A program made the position numbers and the translations under genes. Below the pieces are notes generated by a model. The model was not told the DNA's origin. It was given only the letters and a program-made list of their open reading frames with translations, and searched no databases. Positions 1 through 13,000 of a stretch of 64,000 nucleotides of DNA are shown here, piece after piece (positions within the stretch are counted from its first letter, which is position 1; the number at the start of each line of letters is the position of its first letter). The DNA is from Aquila chrysaetos chrysaetos (Eukaryota; Chordata; Aves; Accipitriformes; Accipitridae): the NCBI RefSeq assembly GCF_900496995.4, contig NC_044030.1, positions 1-64,000 on the forward strand, read 5' to 3'.

Positions 1-676
1 GAGACTGTGCTAGCATCGGTGGCCGCCTTGCACATCTCCTGAAGGAAAAAAACACGGAGGATGGGTTTCCCTTGCTTCTGTAGGCGATACGAGAGAGGAT
101 CCTTTAGGCAAAAATGTTGCTGGCTAAATAGCGTGAGGCTTAAACTGTGCCAGCAAGGCTTTACCATACCTGCCTGTACACGATTTTGGCGTGTTTGAGA
201 ATGGCGATGATGTCTCCCACCACTGTGATGCCCAGCTCATTCATGATCTCCTTGTTCAGATCCATCAACATGTTCTTCTGGATCCTGCAGGGGGAAAACC
301 AAGGGGAAAAACCTGGCTAGTGAGGTTTCTCCTCGTTGTATAGCTCTGATTAATTATAAGCCTTCCTGAGTGAGTAGGTTCACCATTCATTATCCCCACC
401 CGGGTTCGACACCCCGCCCTCACACAACTCATATGAAAAAGAGACTCAGCGCCAGATAATAACAACGTAACTATTAGGAGTGAGATATCGTTAATTCCTT
501 CCTTCCCCCTCACTGGGGGAACATTTCAGTTTGATTTTCTCCCCTGTGAGATTTTAAACAAACGGCACTGCCTCATTGGTGACCTCACCTGTTATCCACA
601 AACATGACAGCGTAGTTGACGGCGGGGCCCGGGGGAGCCGCTTGCCTTTTGAAAAATTGATCCATGTCGGATGTCG
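1..676 (-). CDS. C19orf47: C19orf47 homologue, three N-terminal exons (partial)
   Basis: Three minus-strand exons read in one frame with good splice sites. Exon 676..589 begins after CAG, encodes TSDMDQFFK and then PPGPAVNYAVMFVDN, and ends at GTGAGG. Exon 284..170 follows CTGCAG, encodes IQKNMLMDLNKEIMNEL and then a VVGDIIAILKHA segment, and ends at GTATGG. Exon 38..1 encodes EMCKAATDASTVS and leaves the window. This matches the SAM-like N-terminus of the vertebrate C19orf47 protein, a nuclear protein of unknown function (family recognised from memory). The start codon and first exon are not seen; they should lie upstream, towards the CpG island at about 2.7-3.0 kb. No frame breaks are visible. 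Neighbouring PLD3 in opposite orientation fits human 19q13.2. Confidence 0.88.
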
Positions 677-1124
677 CTGAAAAAGGCCGTTTTGGAAAGG
701 AAAAAAACAAGGGATATGGAAGAAAAGGAGGTGGGGGGTGTGTTGCCTGGATTTCAGCAGCGCCGTTCCAAGTGACTCATTCCAGGCATTTCAGCAGCTG
801 TTTTCACTGCGAGATAATGGGATCGGGAGGAAAACGACTCCTGGGATGGTAGTGGGGGTGAGGGGAGGAGATGGTCTGCCAAATGAAAATACACAATTTG
901 CGGGGTTTTAGAGCCAATTTGGGTGTATTTGAGATAGCGAGGGAGAGGGGGGGCAAGGCAGCAGGCCGATCGCAGGGAGGGCAAGGTGGCTTCCCTTAAC
1001 CCATTGTGCGGTGACACCCGATGAGTGGAGAGAGAGAGAATGTGGCGCGGGGATAGAGGGCAGTGGCCAGGAGCAGCCTGCCGGGTGAGACAGCGTCTGT
1101 GTTTGGCCTTCTCTACTGCCAGAA

Positions 1125-2640
1125 GGTGCAGGCACCAGGCTGCCTGCTCTGCCACCCCCTGCCCCCTCCTCCTGCCCCCATGCCTCTTCTCCTGCCCACG
1201 CCCCTCCCTGCCGTCGCCCCACACGGTCGCCCTCCCTCTCGCCCCCACCGCCCTACTTGCCTCTGCCTTCTTTCCCCACTCCTTCTGCCCACTCCTCTGC
1301 CCCTGCCCCTCCTCCCCCACCAACACCACGCCCTGCCCCTCTCCTGCCTTCCCACACCCTCCTCTTTCCCTCCGCGCCCCCTCTCCTCCTGCCCCACCCA
1401 CCGCCCCTGCTCCCTGTCGCTCCTTGTACCACCCTTGACCCACACGCCTCTGCACCGCCTCCTCCTCCGGCCCCCCCTGCCCCACCCCACTCCCTCCCCC
1501 TCTCCTGTCCCACACCTCCTCCTCTTCCCTCCTGCCCCCTCCTCCTGCCCCACACCACTGCCCTGCCCCTTCCTCCTGCCCCACACCCCCTCCTGCCCCC
1601 TCCCTCCTGCCCCACCCCCCCTCCCTGCCCCCCCTGCCCCACACCTCCTCCTCTTCCCTCCTGCCCCCCTTCCTCCTGCCCCCCAACTGCACTGCCTCCT
1701 CTCTCACCACCTCCTGCCCCCTCCTCCCACACACCCCCTCCTGCCCCTCCTCCTTGCCCCCACCCCCACCTGCCATTCCCCTTCCCTACTGCCCCTTCCT
1801 GCCCCCACCTCCTTGCCCTTGGTCCCCTTCCTCGTGCCACCACCCCCTCATGCTCCCTTCTCCTGCCCCAACCCCTCCCTGTCCCCCCTACAGCCCAACC
1901 TACCTCGCTTTCCATTTTCTGCCCACAGCCCTTCCGGCCCTCCTCTCCTGCCCCAACACCCCCTCCTCTTCCCTCCTGCCCCCTTCCTCCTGCCCCACAC
2001 GCCTTCCCTGCCCCTTCCTCCTGCCCCACACCTCCTCCTCTTCCTCCTGCCCCCTCCTCCTGCCCCACACCACTGCCCTGCCCCTTCCTCCTGCCCCACA
2101 CCCCCTCCTCTTCCCTCCTGCCCCCTTCCTCCTGCCCCACACCCCTGCCCTGCCCTTCCTCCTGTCCCACACCTCCTCCTCTTCCCTCCTGCCCCCTTCC
2201 TCCTGCCCCACACCCCTGCCCTGCCCCTTCTTCCTGCCCCACACCTCCTCCTCTTCCTCCTGCCCCCCACACCCCTGCCCTGCCCTTCCTCATGCCCACA
2301 AGCCCCTCTTTCCCTCCCTGCCCCCTTCCTCCTGCCCCACACGCCTTCCCTGCCCCTTCCTCCGTCCCCACACCCCTCCTTCCCTCCTGCCCACACCCTG
2401 CCTGCCTCCCCTTCCTCCGCCCGCCACATCTCCCCTCTAATTCCCTCCTGCCCCACAACCGCTTCTCCCTTCCCTCCTCCAGGCACATGCCCCAACCTCC
2501 TCATCTCCTCCTGCCCCCTTCCTCGCCCCACACCCCTGCCCTGCCCCTTCCTCCTGCCCCCCCCACCTCCTCCTCTTCCCTCCTGCCCCCTTCACTCCTC
2601 CGTCTCTCCTTCCTCGGCTCCTCCCTCCTCCTTGCCCACT
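1125..2640. repeat. Polypyrimidine minisatellite in C19orf47 intron
   Basis: About 1.5 kb of C/T-rich plus strand is built from variants of CTTCCTCCTGCCCCACACC, with a longer period of roughly 60-70 bp marked by CCTCCTCTTCCCTCCTGCC. The minus strand is G-rich with frequent GGGG runs. Stop codons are almost absent, so long frames appear in several phases on both strands; they are repeat artefacts. Confidence 0.9.
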
Positions 2641-2699
2641 AACCTCGTCCTCCCCCGCCCCTCCCTCTCCGCCCCCCCTCACCTCTCCACTCCCCATCC

Positions 2700-3010
2700 T
2701 GCCGCCTCCGGCCGCCGCGCCGGCCTCGGCTCTACCGGAAACACCGGTCACTGAGCGCCGGAAGTGACCTCGCCGGCCGGCCCAGCGCGTTACCCGTCGC
2801 GCACGCCGGGGCGGTGGCCGCTCTAGGCAGCCCCGGCGCGGGAAGGTGGAGGGGAGGGGGGGGAGGAGGCGGAGAAGGAAGGGGCGACCATAGAGCGCTG
2901 GAGGACCGAGGGCGCCCCCCAGCGGGCGGCTCCGGGAACAGGCGCCCCTGCAGACGCCGGTGTCTCGGTACGGGGAGGGGGGGACGGGGAGCACGCGGCA
3001 CCAAGGTGAC
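2700..3010. promoter_or_regulatory. CpG island, likely shared promoter of C19orf47 and PLD3
   Basis: CpG-rich segment between the divergent C19orf47 (-) and PLD3 (+). It contains an ETS-type site CCGGAAGTGA at 2758-2767 and many GC boxes. Its position upstream of both genes suggests a bidirectional promoter. No TSS can be read from sequence alone. Confidence 0.6.
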
Positions 3011-3049
3011 CTCGTCCTTGGGCGGTACCCCTGACCCTTGAACCTGCCC

Positions 3050-3350
3050 TGAGCACCTCCCTGTCCCTAAATGTCCCTAAATATGTCCCTGGCCATAAAA
3101 CCGCCCCTAAGCCGGGCCCTGGCCCTAAACCTGTTCCTAAATATGTCCCTGGCCATTTAACTTGGCCCTGAATATGTGCCTGGCCCTAAAACCGCCCCTA
3201 AGCTGGGCCCTGGCCCTAAACCAGGTCTCTTAAATATATCCCTGGCCATAAACAACCCCTAAACATCACCCTGACCCTGACTGTAGCCCTAAACCCACCC
3301 CTCAACATCATCTTAACCCCAAAACACAGCCCTGACCCCCCCCTCCCCCC
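3050..3350. repeat. Degenerate CCCTAA/CCCTGGCC repeat
   Basis: Units such as TGTCCCTGGCCATAAAACCG and GGGCCCTGGCCCTAAACC recur, with a longer ~100-bp period seen about twice. It resembles degenerate telomere-like CCCTAA but is too diverged to call a telomere tract. It lies in the PLD3 5' region. Confidence 0.6.
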
Positions 3351-3852
3351 AAATTCAGCTGAGACGGAGGGTGACACCAAACTGAGCTTAACCTTCCCCC
3401 CAGACCCTAATCCCTCCTGACCCTAACCTCTCCCACCCTAACCCCCTCCCCCAAAACAGGGCAGGGTTTGGGGGGGGGGGGGCTGATCCCTGGGGCCGAG
3501 CACCCCCTTTTTGTGGCATCCCTGAGGCACAGGGGAGGGGTCCTGGGGAGTGGGTGGGGGGTCTGCACCCCAAAATTGGGGTGCCCCACCCTATTCCAAA
3601 GGGGGACCAGCCCCAATGGCAGGGGTGGGAGGAACAGGCACTTCCCCTCCCCGCCCCAAATGGGTCAGGGCACGTGAGCACCCCGATCCCGTGAGTCAGC
3701 CGGCAAAGCCTCTGCCCCGCCTGGGTTTTTGGGGGTCTTTGCCCATATCTGTACCCTGAAAACCCCAGTCTGTGCGCTACCCCGGAGGGGGGTCCACCTG
3801 GTCCCGGGCGTACAGAGAAATCCGGTTTGTTCTGTTCCAGCCTCACGCTGGG

Positions 3853-6767
3853 ATGAATCCCGACGGCACCTACAAGCAGGTATGGTGCTGGTGGCGCCCC
3901 GAATCCCCAAACTGGGAGTCATGGAGCTCCCTGCCCTGTCCTGGCACCCTACAACCCCAAATTGGGGCTCCCCATCGCTCCCTGCCCCGTCCTGGCACCC
4001 TAAAATCCCAAACTGGGGTGCCCCATAGCACCCTGCCCAGCCCCCTACAACCCCAAACCAGGGTGCCCCATGACCCCCATTTCCACCCAGACCCTGAACC
4101 CCCACGGGGACCCCTGGTAATGTGGGGGATGGAGGGGCACCTTTCCCTGGGGACCCTGGGCATTTTGAGGTGGATTTTACCCCCAAACCAGCCCCCACCC
4201 TGGTTTGGGGTCCTCCCTACCCCAATTCTTTTCCCCATCACAGCTGGACCCACTGGAGAACCGTGGGGCTCAGCCCACCCGCTTCCTGCTGAGAAGGTAA
4301 CTCCCCCGGTCTATGGGGGCCGGCTTCGGTGCTGTCTCGATTCAGTCCCATCCCTTGCCAGATGCCACTGGTATTGGGGGTGGCTTTAAACCCTGTAAAT
4401 TAATTTATTCCTTAATTTCGGAGCACCGATACCCCCTCTCTATCCTAGTGCACCCGCGGTGCGTTGCTCTCCACCATCCTCCTCGCCCTCTTCATCCTCA
4501 TCTTCCTCCTCTCAAATTCTCTCGTCTGAGGCTAGTCTCCGCAGTGATGCCAGAAGTGATGCTGGCGGCGATGCCAGATCCTGCGGTGACACATGCCGGT
4601 AAGACGAGCTTATGGGGGGTGACACTCCCCTGAGACCCTTGGCATCCTGATGCTAACAATGCACCATGTGGCGTGTCGCTGAATTTCCACCTATAGTGAT
4701 CCGTTCCTGGTGGAAAGACATCCACAGTAGGGAAGACCTCTCCAGTGATGGTTCCGTGCCAAATCCGTCCACCTTCTCCACGTGATGAACCTCTTGGGGA
4801 CCGTCAACCAACATCCTGGACATCGCCCGTCCTTCTTACTGTGACCACACTGGACCCACGCGGACACACGACACAGAACCCTCTGCAGCCCAGAGTCCGA
4901 CACTTGCTGGCATTGCCAACCATGCACAAGCTCTGAGTTTTGGTGTCGTGAACCTGGTGCTGGCTGCCATTTTCTCTCCTTCCCATCATTTTTAATAATT
5001 TATGCTTTTTTTGGCCTCGAACCATGTGCTGATTCAGGGTGAACAAATCCTGGAAGAACTCCTCCAATTATCCCAGCGTGGCGTCACCATCCGAATAGCT
5101 GTCAGCCGCCCGTCGGCAAGATCACCTCTGAATGATCTCCAAGCACTGGAGCGGAGTGGTGAGTGGTGGAAAAACCCCCGAACTGTTTTTTTGGGGGGGA
5201 TTTTGAGTGGGAGATGACCAAGTCGTGGTTGCGCAGGTGCTGCGGTGCGCACTGTTGATATGCCACGGCTCACTGGCGGCGTGCTGCACACCAAAGTTTT
5301 GGCTCGTTGATGGCACCCACCTCTACGTTGGGAGCGCCAACATGGACTGGAGGTCTTTGACCCAGGTAAGCAGCACGGCAGCACCATCATACCACCAGAT
5401 GGTGCCGAACCTGTGCCGAACAGTACCAGGGCTATCCCAAAACTAACCCCCATCCCCATCAAGGGATGCTCAGTGCCATAAATTGGGACTTTATGGCATT
5501 GGACAGGGATGATGGCACTGCCTGGTGATGTGACAGTGCCACCATGCCGCTCACTGCAGGTGAAGGAGCTTGGCGCTGCCGTCTACAACTGCAGCTGCTT
5601 GGCCAAAGATTTAGGCAAAATTTTTGAAGCTTATTGGGCTCTTGGTGTTCCCGGTGCTTCCATCCCGGTACCGTGGCCGGCAAATTATTCCACCACCTTC
5701 AACATGGAGACGCCATTGGAACTGAAGCTCAACGACACCGATGCTGCCGTCTACTTCTCGGTACATCCCCAATTCACTGTGGTTGGTTTTCCCGGCGCTG
5801 AGAGGACTGGCTGTGTCGGTGCTTGATCCATCTCTGATGATTCTGGCAGAGCTCCCCGCCGGCTCTCTGCGCCACTGGTCGGACCCAGGATCTTGGTGCC
5901 CTCCTCAGTGTCATCGATGCCGCTGAGGACTTCGTGGACATCGCAGTGATGAGCTACCTGCCCACCACCGAATTCTCCCACCCCCAAAGGTTCGTATGGT
6001 CCTATGCCAACCCTGGCTTGCCAGCACCAGTGATGCCTGACCACTTTCCCTCCCTAGATTTTGGCCAGCAATTGATAACCGGCTGCGGAAAGCCGTCTTT
6101 GAACGCCGGGTCAAGGTTCGGTTGTTGGCGGGTTGTTGGCGACACAGCCAAGTGACCATGTTCCCCTTCCTCAAATCCCTTGCCGCCGTCGCCGATAATA
6201 GGACCCGCTACAGCGTGGAGGTGGTGGGTATTACAGCATGACCGCAGCGTGCCAGTGGGTGATGTTTCAGTGGGTGACGGTCTCCTCGCTCCCTGCAGCG
6301 GCTTTTCATGGTGCCGGCGAGTGCGGCGCAAGCCCAGATTCCCTACGCCCGGGTGAACCACAACAAGTACATGGTGACGGAGAAGGTGGCGTATATCGGT
6401 GAGTGCGGCGCAAGTGGCGGTGCCGCTGTGCGAGTCACTGCCAGCTGCTGGTGACGGTGGCTTGGGGGTGGTTTTTGGGGTCCCCCCCAATCTCTTTCAT
6501 TTGAAATCCAACTGGTCTGGTGACTACTTCGTGCAGACAGCGGGATCGGCGCTGGTGGTGAACGAGACAGTGAGCCAAACCAGTGCCAGCACTGCTGCCA
6601 GCACCAGCACCATCCGGGAGCAGCTGCAGGCAGTTTTTGAGCGGGATTGGAGCTCCCAGTACAGTGCCGACATCAGCGATGCAGAGCGGGTGGGAGACCG
6701 TCTGCGGCTCCCGTTAGGTGCCGGGGAACAGACCACGAGTAGTAACCACAGGTTCTGGCTGTACTGA
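3853..6767 (+). CDS. PLD3: PLD3-like phospholipase D family protein (multi-exon, frame breaks in 5' half)
   Basis: PLD3 is a type II membrane glycoprotein of ER and endolysosome with 5' exonuclease activity (family knowledge). Exons seen: 3841-3879 (ATG 3853), 4244-4296, 4449-4598 (hydrophobic stretch [16 protein letters not shown]), ~4697-4890, 5038-5158, 5237-5365 (first HKD motif, HTK then [15 protein letters not shown]), 5560-5760, 5850-5989, 6058-6223, 6299-6398 (second [11 protein letters not shown]) and ~6506-6767. From 5560 to 6398 the frame is open across well-formed introns. Problems lie upstream: the transmembrane segment is out of phase with simple splicing of the preceding exon; the exon at ~4697 switches frame near PNPSTFST; an extra A follows HT at the first HKD exon. 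The last intron lacks an AG just before SNWSGDYF. Order with C19orf47, HIPK4 and PRX supports orthology. The 3' half looks functional; sequence error or partial decay explains the 5' half. Confidence 0.8.
3880..4110. repeat. ~60-bp tandem repeat in PLD3 intron
   Basis: About three to four diverged copies of a unit containing CCCCAAACTGGGGTGCCCCAT and CCCTGCCCCGTCCTGGCACC. Intronic minisatellite between the first and second PLD3 coding exons. Confidence 0.6.
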
Positions 6768-7690
6768 ATCTGGCTGCCCCGCTCCAATTTGGGGAAAAAA
6801 AACAGAAAAAAAAGAGTTTTTCTGGACTTCGCATTCCTGTTATTGAGGTGGGGGGTCCTCCACGCCGTGGTGGTGGAGCGCACTGGGCCTTTTGCCGACA
6901 TACGCACATGCAACAAGGGAAGAAGCTGGGATGCCCGCTGCAAGTCTCAGCGTTGGTTTGGTACCAAACCTATTCTGGCAAAGAGTTAGATGAAAGTCGG
7001 GTGTAACAACAAACCATTTATTGGGGGATCATTGCAAAAACCAGAGCTGACAGCATCCGGCACAGCACATCCTAGTGCATCCCTGGCTACATTATCCTCT
7101 ACCAGCATGGAGCTGGGTTTTACCAGTTGGTGGGGTGACTGAAGATGAGGAAGAGGAAGGTCTCTGGTGAGCTCTTGGCTGCCAGGAGTGTTGGCCCAGG
7201 TTGATTGTCTGGGGTTGGATCAGTGGTGCTGTGAGCGTTGCCAGTTCTGTGCTGGAGGGAGCGTTTCCGGGTGAGCAGCAGGGGCACTCCAGCCGTCCCC
7301 AAGCCCCATCCTCGGGGTGAAGGGTGGGACGTTGGGGGCTTGGGTGTTGCCGTGTCACTGGAGCTCTCTCTGTGGGGGGGGGAAGAAGCATGGGGAGGGG
7401 GTGAGTGGCACCCGTGGGTGGGGTCCCGACCCCTTTGTGGGAACCTGGGGCACCCAGGGACCCTAAGCACCCATGACATGGGGCACCAGGGACCACAAGC
7501 ACCCATGATGTGGGGTACCAGGGACCCCGAACATCCAGGGACCCGAAGCACCTGGGGGACACAAAGCCAACCCATGGACCCAAGACCCAGTTACCAGAGC
7601 AACCCTCACCATGTCCCTGTCTCCGTAGTGAGAATCCCCCTTCACCGTGGCCGTGGCCATACCTTGGTGTGGAGCGAGGTGTACGGTCTT
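6768..7690. other. PLD3 / HIPK4 convergent 3' region
   Basis: Starts with the PLD3 3' UTR. A minus-strand poly(A) hexamer (TTTATT on plus, 7017-7022) probably ends HIPK4. A minus-strand segment at ~7115-7260 may encode a HIPK4 C-terminus, but similarity is weak. Positions 7400-7580 hold a ~44-bp minisatellite with units such as GGGACCCTAAGCACCCATGA. Confidence 0.5.
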
Positions 7691-9135
<1,445 letters not shown>

Positions 9136-9319
9136 GGTGGGTCAGCTCCTTGTCAGGGGCTTGGGACTCTCCACTCAGCACCCAACAGGGGCTTGGGACA
9201 CCCAACTACTTCAACCTGGCCCCCAGCACCACTGCCCATTCCGGCATTGCCATGACAACACCTTCTGTTGCTGACATCGTCCCCGGCAGCAACCGCTCCC
9301 CTATGCAAGGGGCTGCAGC

Positions 9320-9710
9320 CTGGGTGGAGGAACCCCCTGAAACCCAGCCCAGGTCCCCCAAAACCCAGCCCTGGTGCCCCAAGACCTATCCCAGCCCCCT
9401 AAAACCCAGCCCTGGTCCCCCAAAATCCATCCCCAATCCCCCAAAACACATCCCTTGTCCCCCCAGGGCCCAGGCCCAGCCCCCCCAAAACACATCCCCG
9501 ATCCCCTGAAACACATCCCCTGAAACCCATCCCAACATAATCCATCCCAGCCCCCCAAAACCCATCCCGGTTAAGTACCCTGAAACCCATCCCTGGTCCA
9601 CTAAAACCCATCCCCAGCACCCCAAAACCCACCCCTGGTTCCCCAACCCCATCCCCACCCCTGAAACCTATCCCTGGTACCCCCAAACCAATCCCCAGAC
9701 TCCGTAGACA
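9320..9710. repeat. ~20-bp minisatellite between HIPK4 and PRX
   Basis: Tandem variants of CCCCAAAACCCATCCCTGGT fill the interval between the HIPK4 start and the PRX 3' end. The G-rich strand yields spurious glycine/tryptophan-rich frames. Confidence 0.85.
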
Positions 9711-9719
9711 AGCTCAGGG

Positions 9720-10004
9720 CTTTTTTTGGGGGTTAACATTTATTTATTCTGGCTGAGTTAAGAGCAAGGAGCTCTTGCAGGCAAGTGATACTGCTGCCCA
9801 CCCCCCCACACCCCCTGGTTAATATTAACACCTGGAAAATGGGCCAAAAAAAGCTTCAAACACCCCCCCAAAAAAAGCTGGATTAGGAATTTTTTTTGGG
9901 GGTAAAGGGGTTAAAGAGGGTCTGGGGGAACAAGTGATGCTCCACCACCCCATCACTTTTTCAGGGGTTCCCTGAAGACCCCCATGCTCAGGGACGGGGG
10001 GTGT
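9720..10004 (-). other. PRX 3' UTR with poly(A) signals
   Basis: Downstream of the PRX stop on the minus strand. Two overlapping AATAAA hexamers (TTTATT on plus) lie at 9739-9744 and 9743-9748. Confidence 0.6.
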
Positions 10005-13000
10005 TCACTGCTCACCACAGGGTTGGGGGGTCAGTGCCAGCTTAGGCAGCTGAAATTTAGGGGTCCCCTCACCCCTGAAACCCCCCAAATTGAAGCGTGG
10101 GGTGACTTCTGTCATCACTGGCCGCTGGTGGAATTCAGGGTCCCCAGGGGAGCGCTCCATGTTGGGTAACCGCATCTTCCCCACCTTGGGTTGGGTGATG
10201 GGGGGCTCCGGTGGGGACCCCCCAGGGGAGAAACCCACCCTGGGCATCCACCGCCGTCGCCGGGCCTTGCCCTCCGCCTCCCCATTGACATGGGGGTGGG
10301 GGTCCGCAACCCTGTTGTCTTCTCCTTTCTCCTTCGGCTTCACCAACACCAACACTGCCTTCTTCACGCTGCCCATCCTCATCCTCCCCTCCCCTTCCAA
10401 CCCGCTCCCAGCAAAACCTGCACTGAATTTTGGCAATTTGACCCTAGACTGGCGTCCCGGTGCTCCATCCTTCCTGGTGGTCTCCTCCATCCCATCCATC
10501 CCTGGCGGTGCCAGCTCCAACATTGGCACCTTCAATGCCGTCACGCTGGTGGGTTTTGGTATCTTCCGGCTTACTGGCTCCTCTGGTTGTTCTACTGGCA
10601 TGGTAAAACCCACAGCGGGGACGGAGAATCGGGGAGTCAATGGTTGCACCCCCCCATCAGCCGTCGCCCCCCTGGTTTTCAGCTTCAACAGGATCGTGCC
10701 GGGAGACTCCGGCATCTTCCTTCCTGCCGTGCCAATACTCAAGCTCTCGGCACTTCCTCCACGTCTCACCATTTTGGGGTCCCCCCCCAGTGCGGATGTC
10801 GGGGCTGGATCCCCCAAATTTCGGCAACTTCACCACCCCACCCAGCTCTGGCCCTGCAGGGAGTTTAGGCAACGACGGCACGCGCCGGCTGCCTGTTGCC
10901 GGCAGGGCGATGCCCACCCGTGGTACCCGAAGCCGGGGGGTCCCAGGGGACCCCAGTTCCGCTGACCTCCCGTCGTCCCCCCCAGAACCCCCAATTCCCA
11001 ACTGTGGCAACTTCATCATTGCGCTGGCATCCTGGGGACCCTCCTCACCGCCAGCACCCTTGTCCCCATCCTTGACACCAAAAGGTGCTAGGGATAATTT
11101 GGGCACCTTCAGCTTGGCCCCGGCACCGGTGGCACCAGCCGTCCCCAAAGCCAGGTCTAAGGCCACCGCGGGACCGGCGACGGCGATGCTGGGTGGCGCT
11201 GGCACGGTTGTGCCGCGGGATGCCGGGGGATACCCGTTGCCATCGCTGCCCGTTTTGAGCTTGGCAAGGGACAATCCGAACCGCGGCAGGGTGAATTTGG
11301 GGGGTTTGGGTTTGGCGCCGGTTGCTGGCACGTCCCCGGTGAGCTGTGCTGGGGTGGCGATTTCCACCGCCGGCAGTGGTGCTTTGGGCTCCAGCTCCAG
11401 GCTGAGCTTTTGGAGCCCTTTGGCAAACCTGGCTGCCATGTCCGGTATCACCGCAGCAACCCCCTCATCCGGCACCGCTGTGGTGTCAGCACCCGCTGGC
11501 AATGCCAAACCCACACCAACGTGCGGCACGGCGATATCAATGGATGGCACCACCGCTGCCGGGAAAGCCAACCGAGCCGGTGCCGCTGGCGGCGACTCTG
11601 GCCGCCGTGCTGGCAGCTTCACCTCCAACTGCGGCTGCTCAACGGAGATGGCTGGCTCTAGTTTGGGCATGCTGAGCTCAGGGACGAGCTCCACGGCGGC
11701 GCTGGGGATGGCGATGCCGATGGAGGGGACACGGATGCCGGTGAACCCCCCTCGCGTGCCGGCATCCCCCTCCTTATCCTCTACTCGGGCCACGCCGCGG
11801 AATTTGGCAGCTTGGTTTTCGTCACTGGGCTCCCCCCACCCTTACGGCTGCTTCTGGGGGTGTCTCCCTCCCCCAGCTTGATTAGGGGTTGACTTATGGT
11901 TGCGATGGGCTCCGGCATCACCGCCGGCAGCGTCAGTGCTGGCACAGCCACCTCCAACTGCGGCAGCCGTAATGCCGGCTCCTTGGCTTGAAGGGTGGCC
12001 GGTGGTGCCGTGCCGGCGAGGCTCAGCCCCATGGAGACTTTGGGTGCTGCCACCTCCACAGCCGGTAACCGGGTGCCAGTACCCGCTGGCACCTCGGCGG
12101 CAATGCCAGGAAACTCCGGTTTCACTGGTTGCTCCTCCATCGCTGGTGTTTTGCGGGCTGCCGCTTCCTTCACTGTTAACCGGGATGGCGTCGCACGTGG
12201 CCGCTTGGGCTCCGCTGCTGGCAGCACTGCAGTGGACGTGGCGGCTGGTGCTGGTTTGGCAGTGCTCTGGCTCTTCACCAGCTTGGGGAGCTTGGGAAGG
12301 GCAAACTCCACGGCCACAGTGCTGGCAGCTGCTGTGCTCACCGTGCTGGGTGCCGGTGGCGGCTTCTTGGAGGGCGTCAGGATCGGGATGCTCTGGGTGA
12401 GGTGGGGGGAGATGGGACCTGGCACCCACTGCGCTCAGGTGTGCACCCATAGGGACCCCTGAGCATCTGGCATCCCCTGTGCTGCATCCGTAGGGATCTC
12501 CCCAAGCATCCCACATTCATTGTCCTGCATCCATAGGGACCCCCTCAAGCACCCTACATCCCCAGTCCTGCATCCATAGGACCCCCCCCTCGAGCTTCCC
12601 ACCTCTGATGCTGTATTCATAGGGACCCAACCCCCAGGCATCCCACATCCCTGTTCTGCATCCATAGGGACCTCCCCAAGCATCTTGTATCCATGGTGTT
12701 GTGTTCATAGGGACCCTCCGAGCATCCCACATCCTGGTCCTGCATCCATAGAGAACCCCCCCGAGCATCCCACCTCTGATGCTGTATCCGTAGGGACCCA
12801 ACCCCCGAGCATCCTGCATCCCTGTTCTGCATCCATAGGGACCTCCCCAAGCATCCTACATTCATGGTCCTGCATCCATAGGCACCTCCTTGAGCACCCT
12901 ACATCCCCAGTCCTGCATCCATAGGGACCCTCTGAGTACCCTACATTCCCAGTCCTGCATCCATAGGGACCTCCCAAGCATCTCGCATCCCAGTCCTGCA

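Noticed and set aside
1063-2754. Very long proline/serine/leucine-rich and glycine/arginine-rich frames on both strands
   Set aside because: They follow a low-complexity pyrimidine minisatellite with almost no stop codons; several frames on both strands are open together.
3050-3350. Interstitial telomere from CCCTAA-like units
   Set aside because: Units are interrupted by GGCC and AT-rich spacers and follow a longer ~100-bp period.
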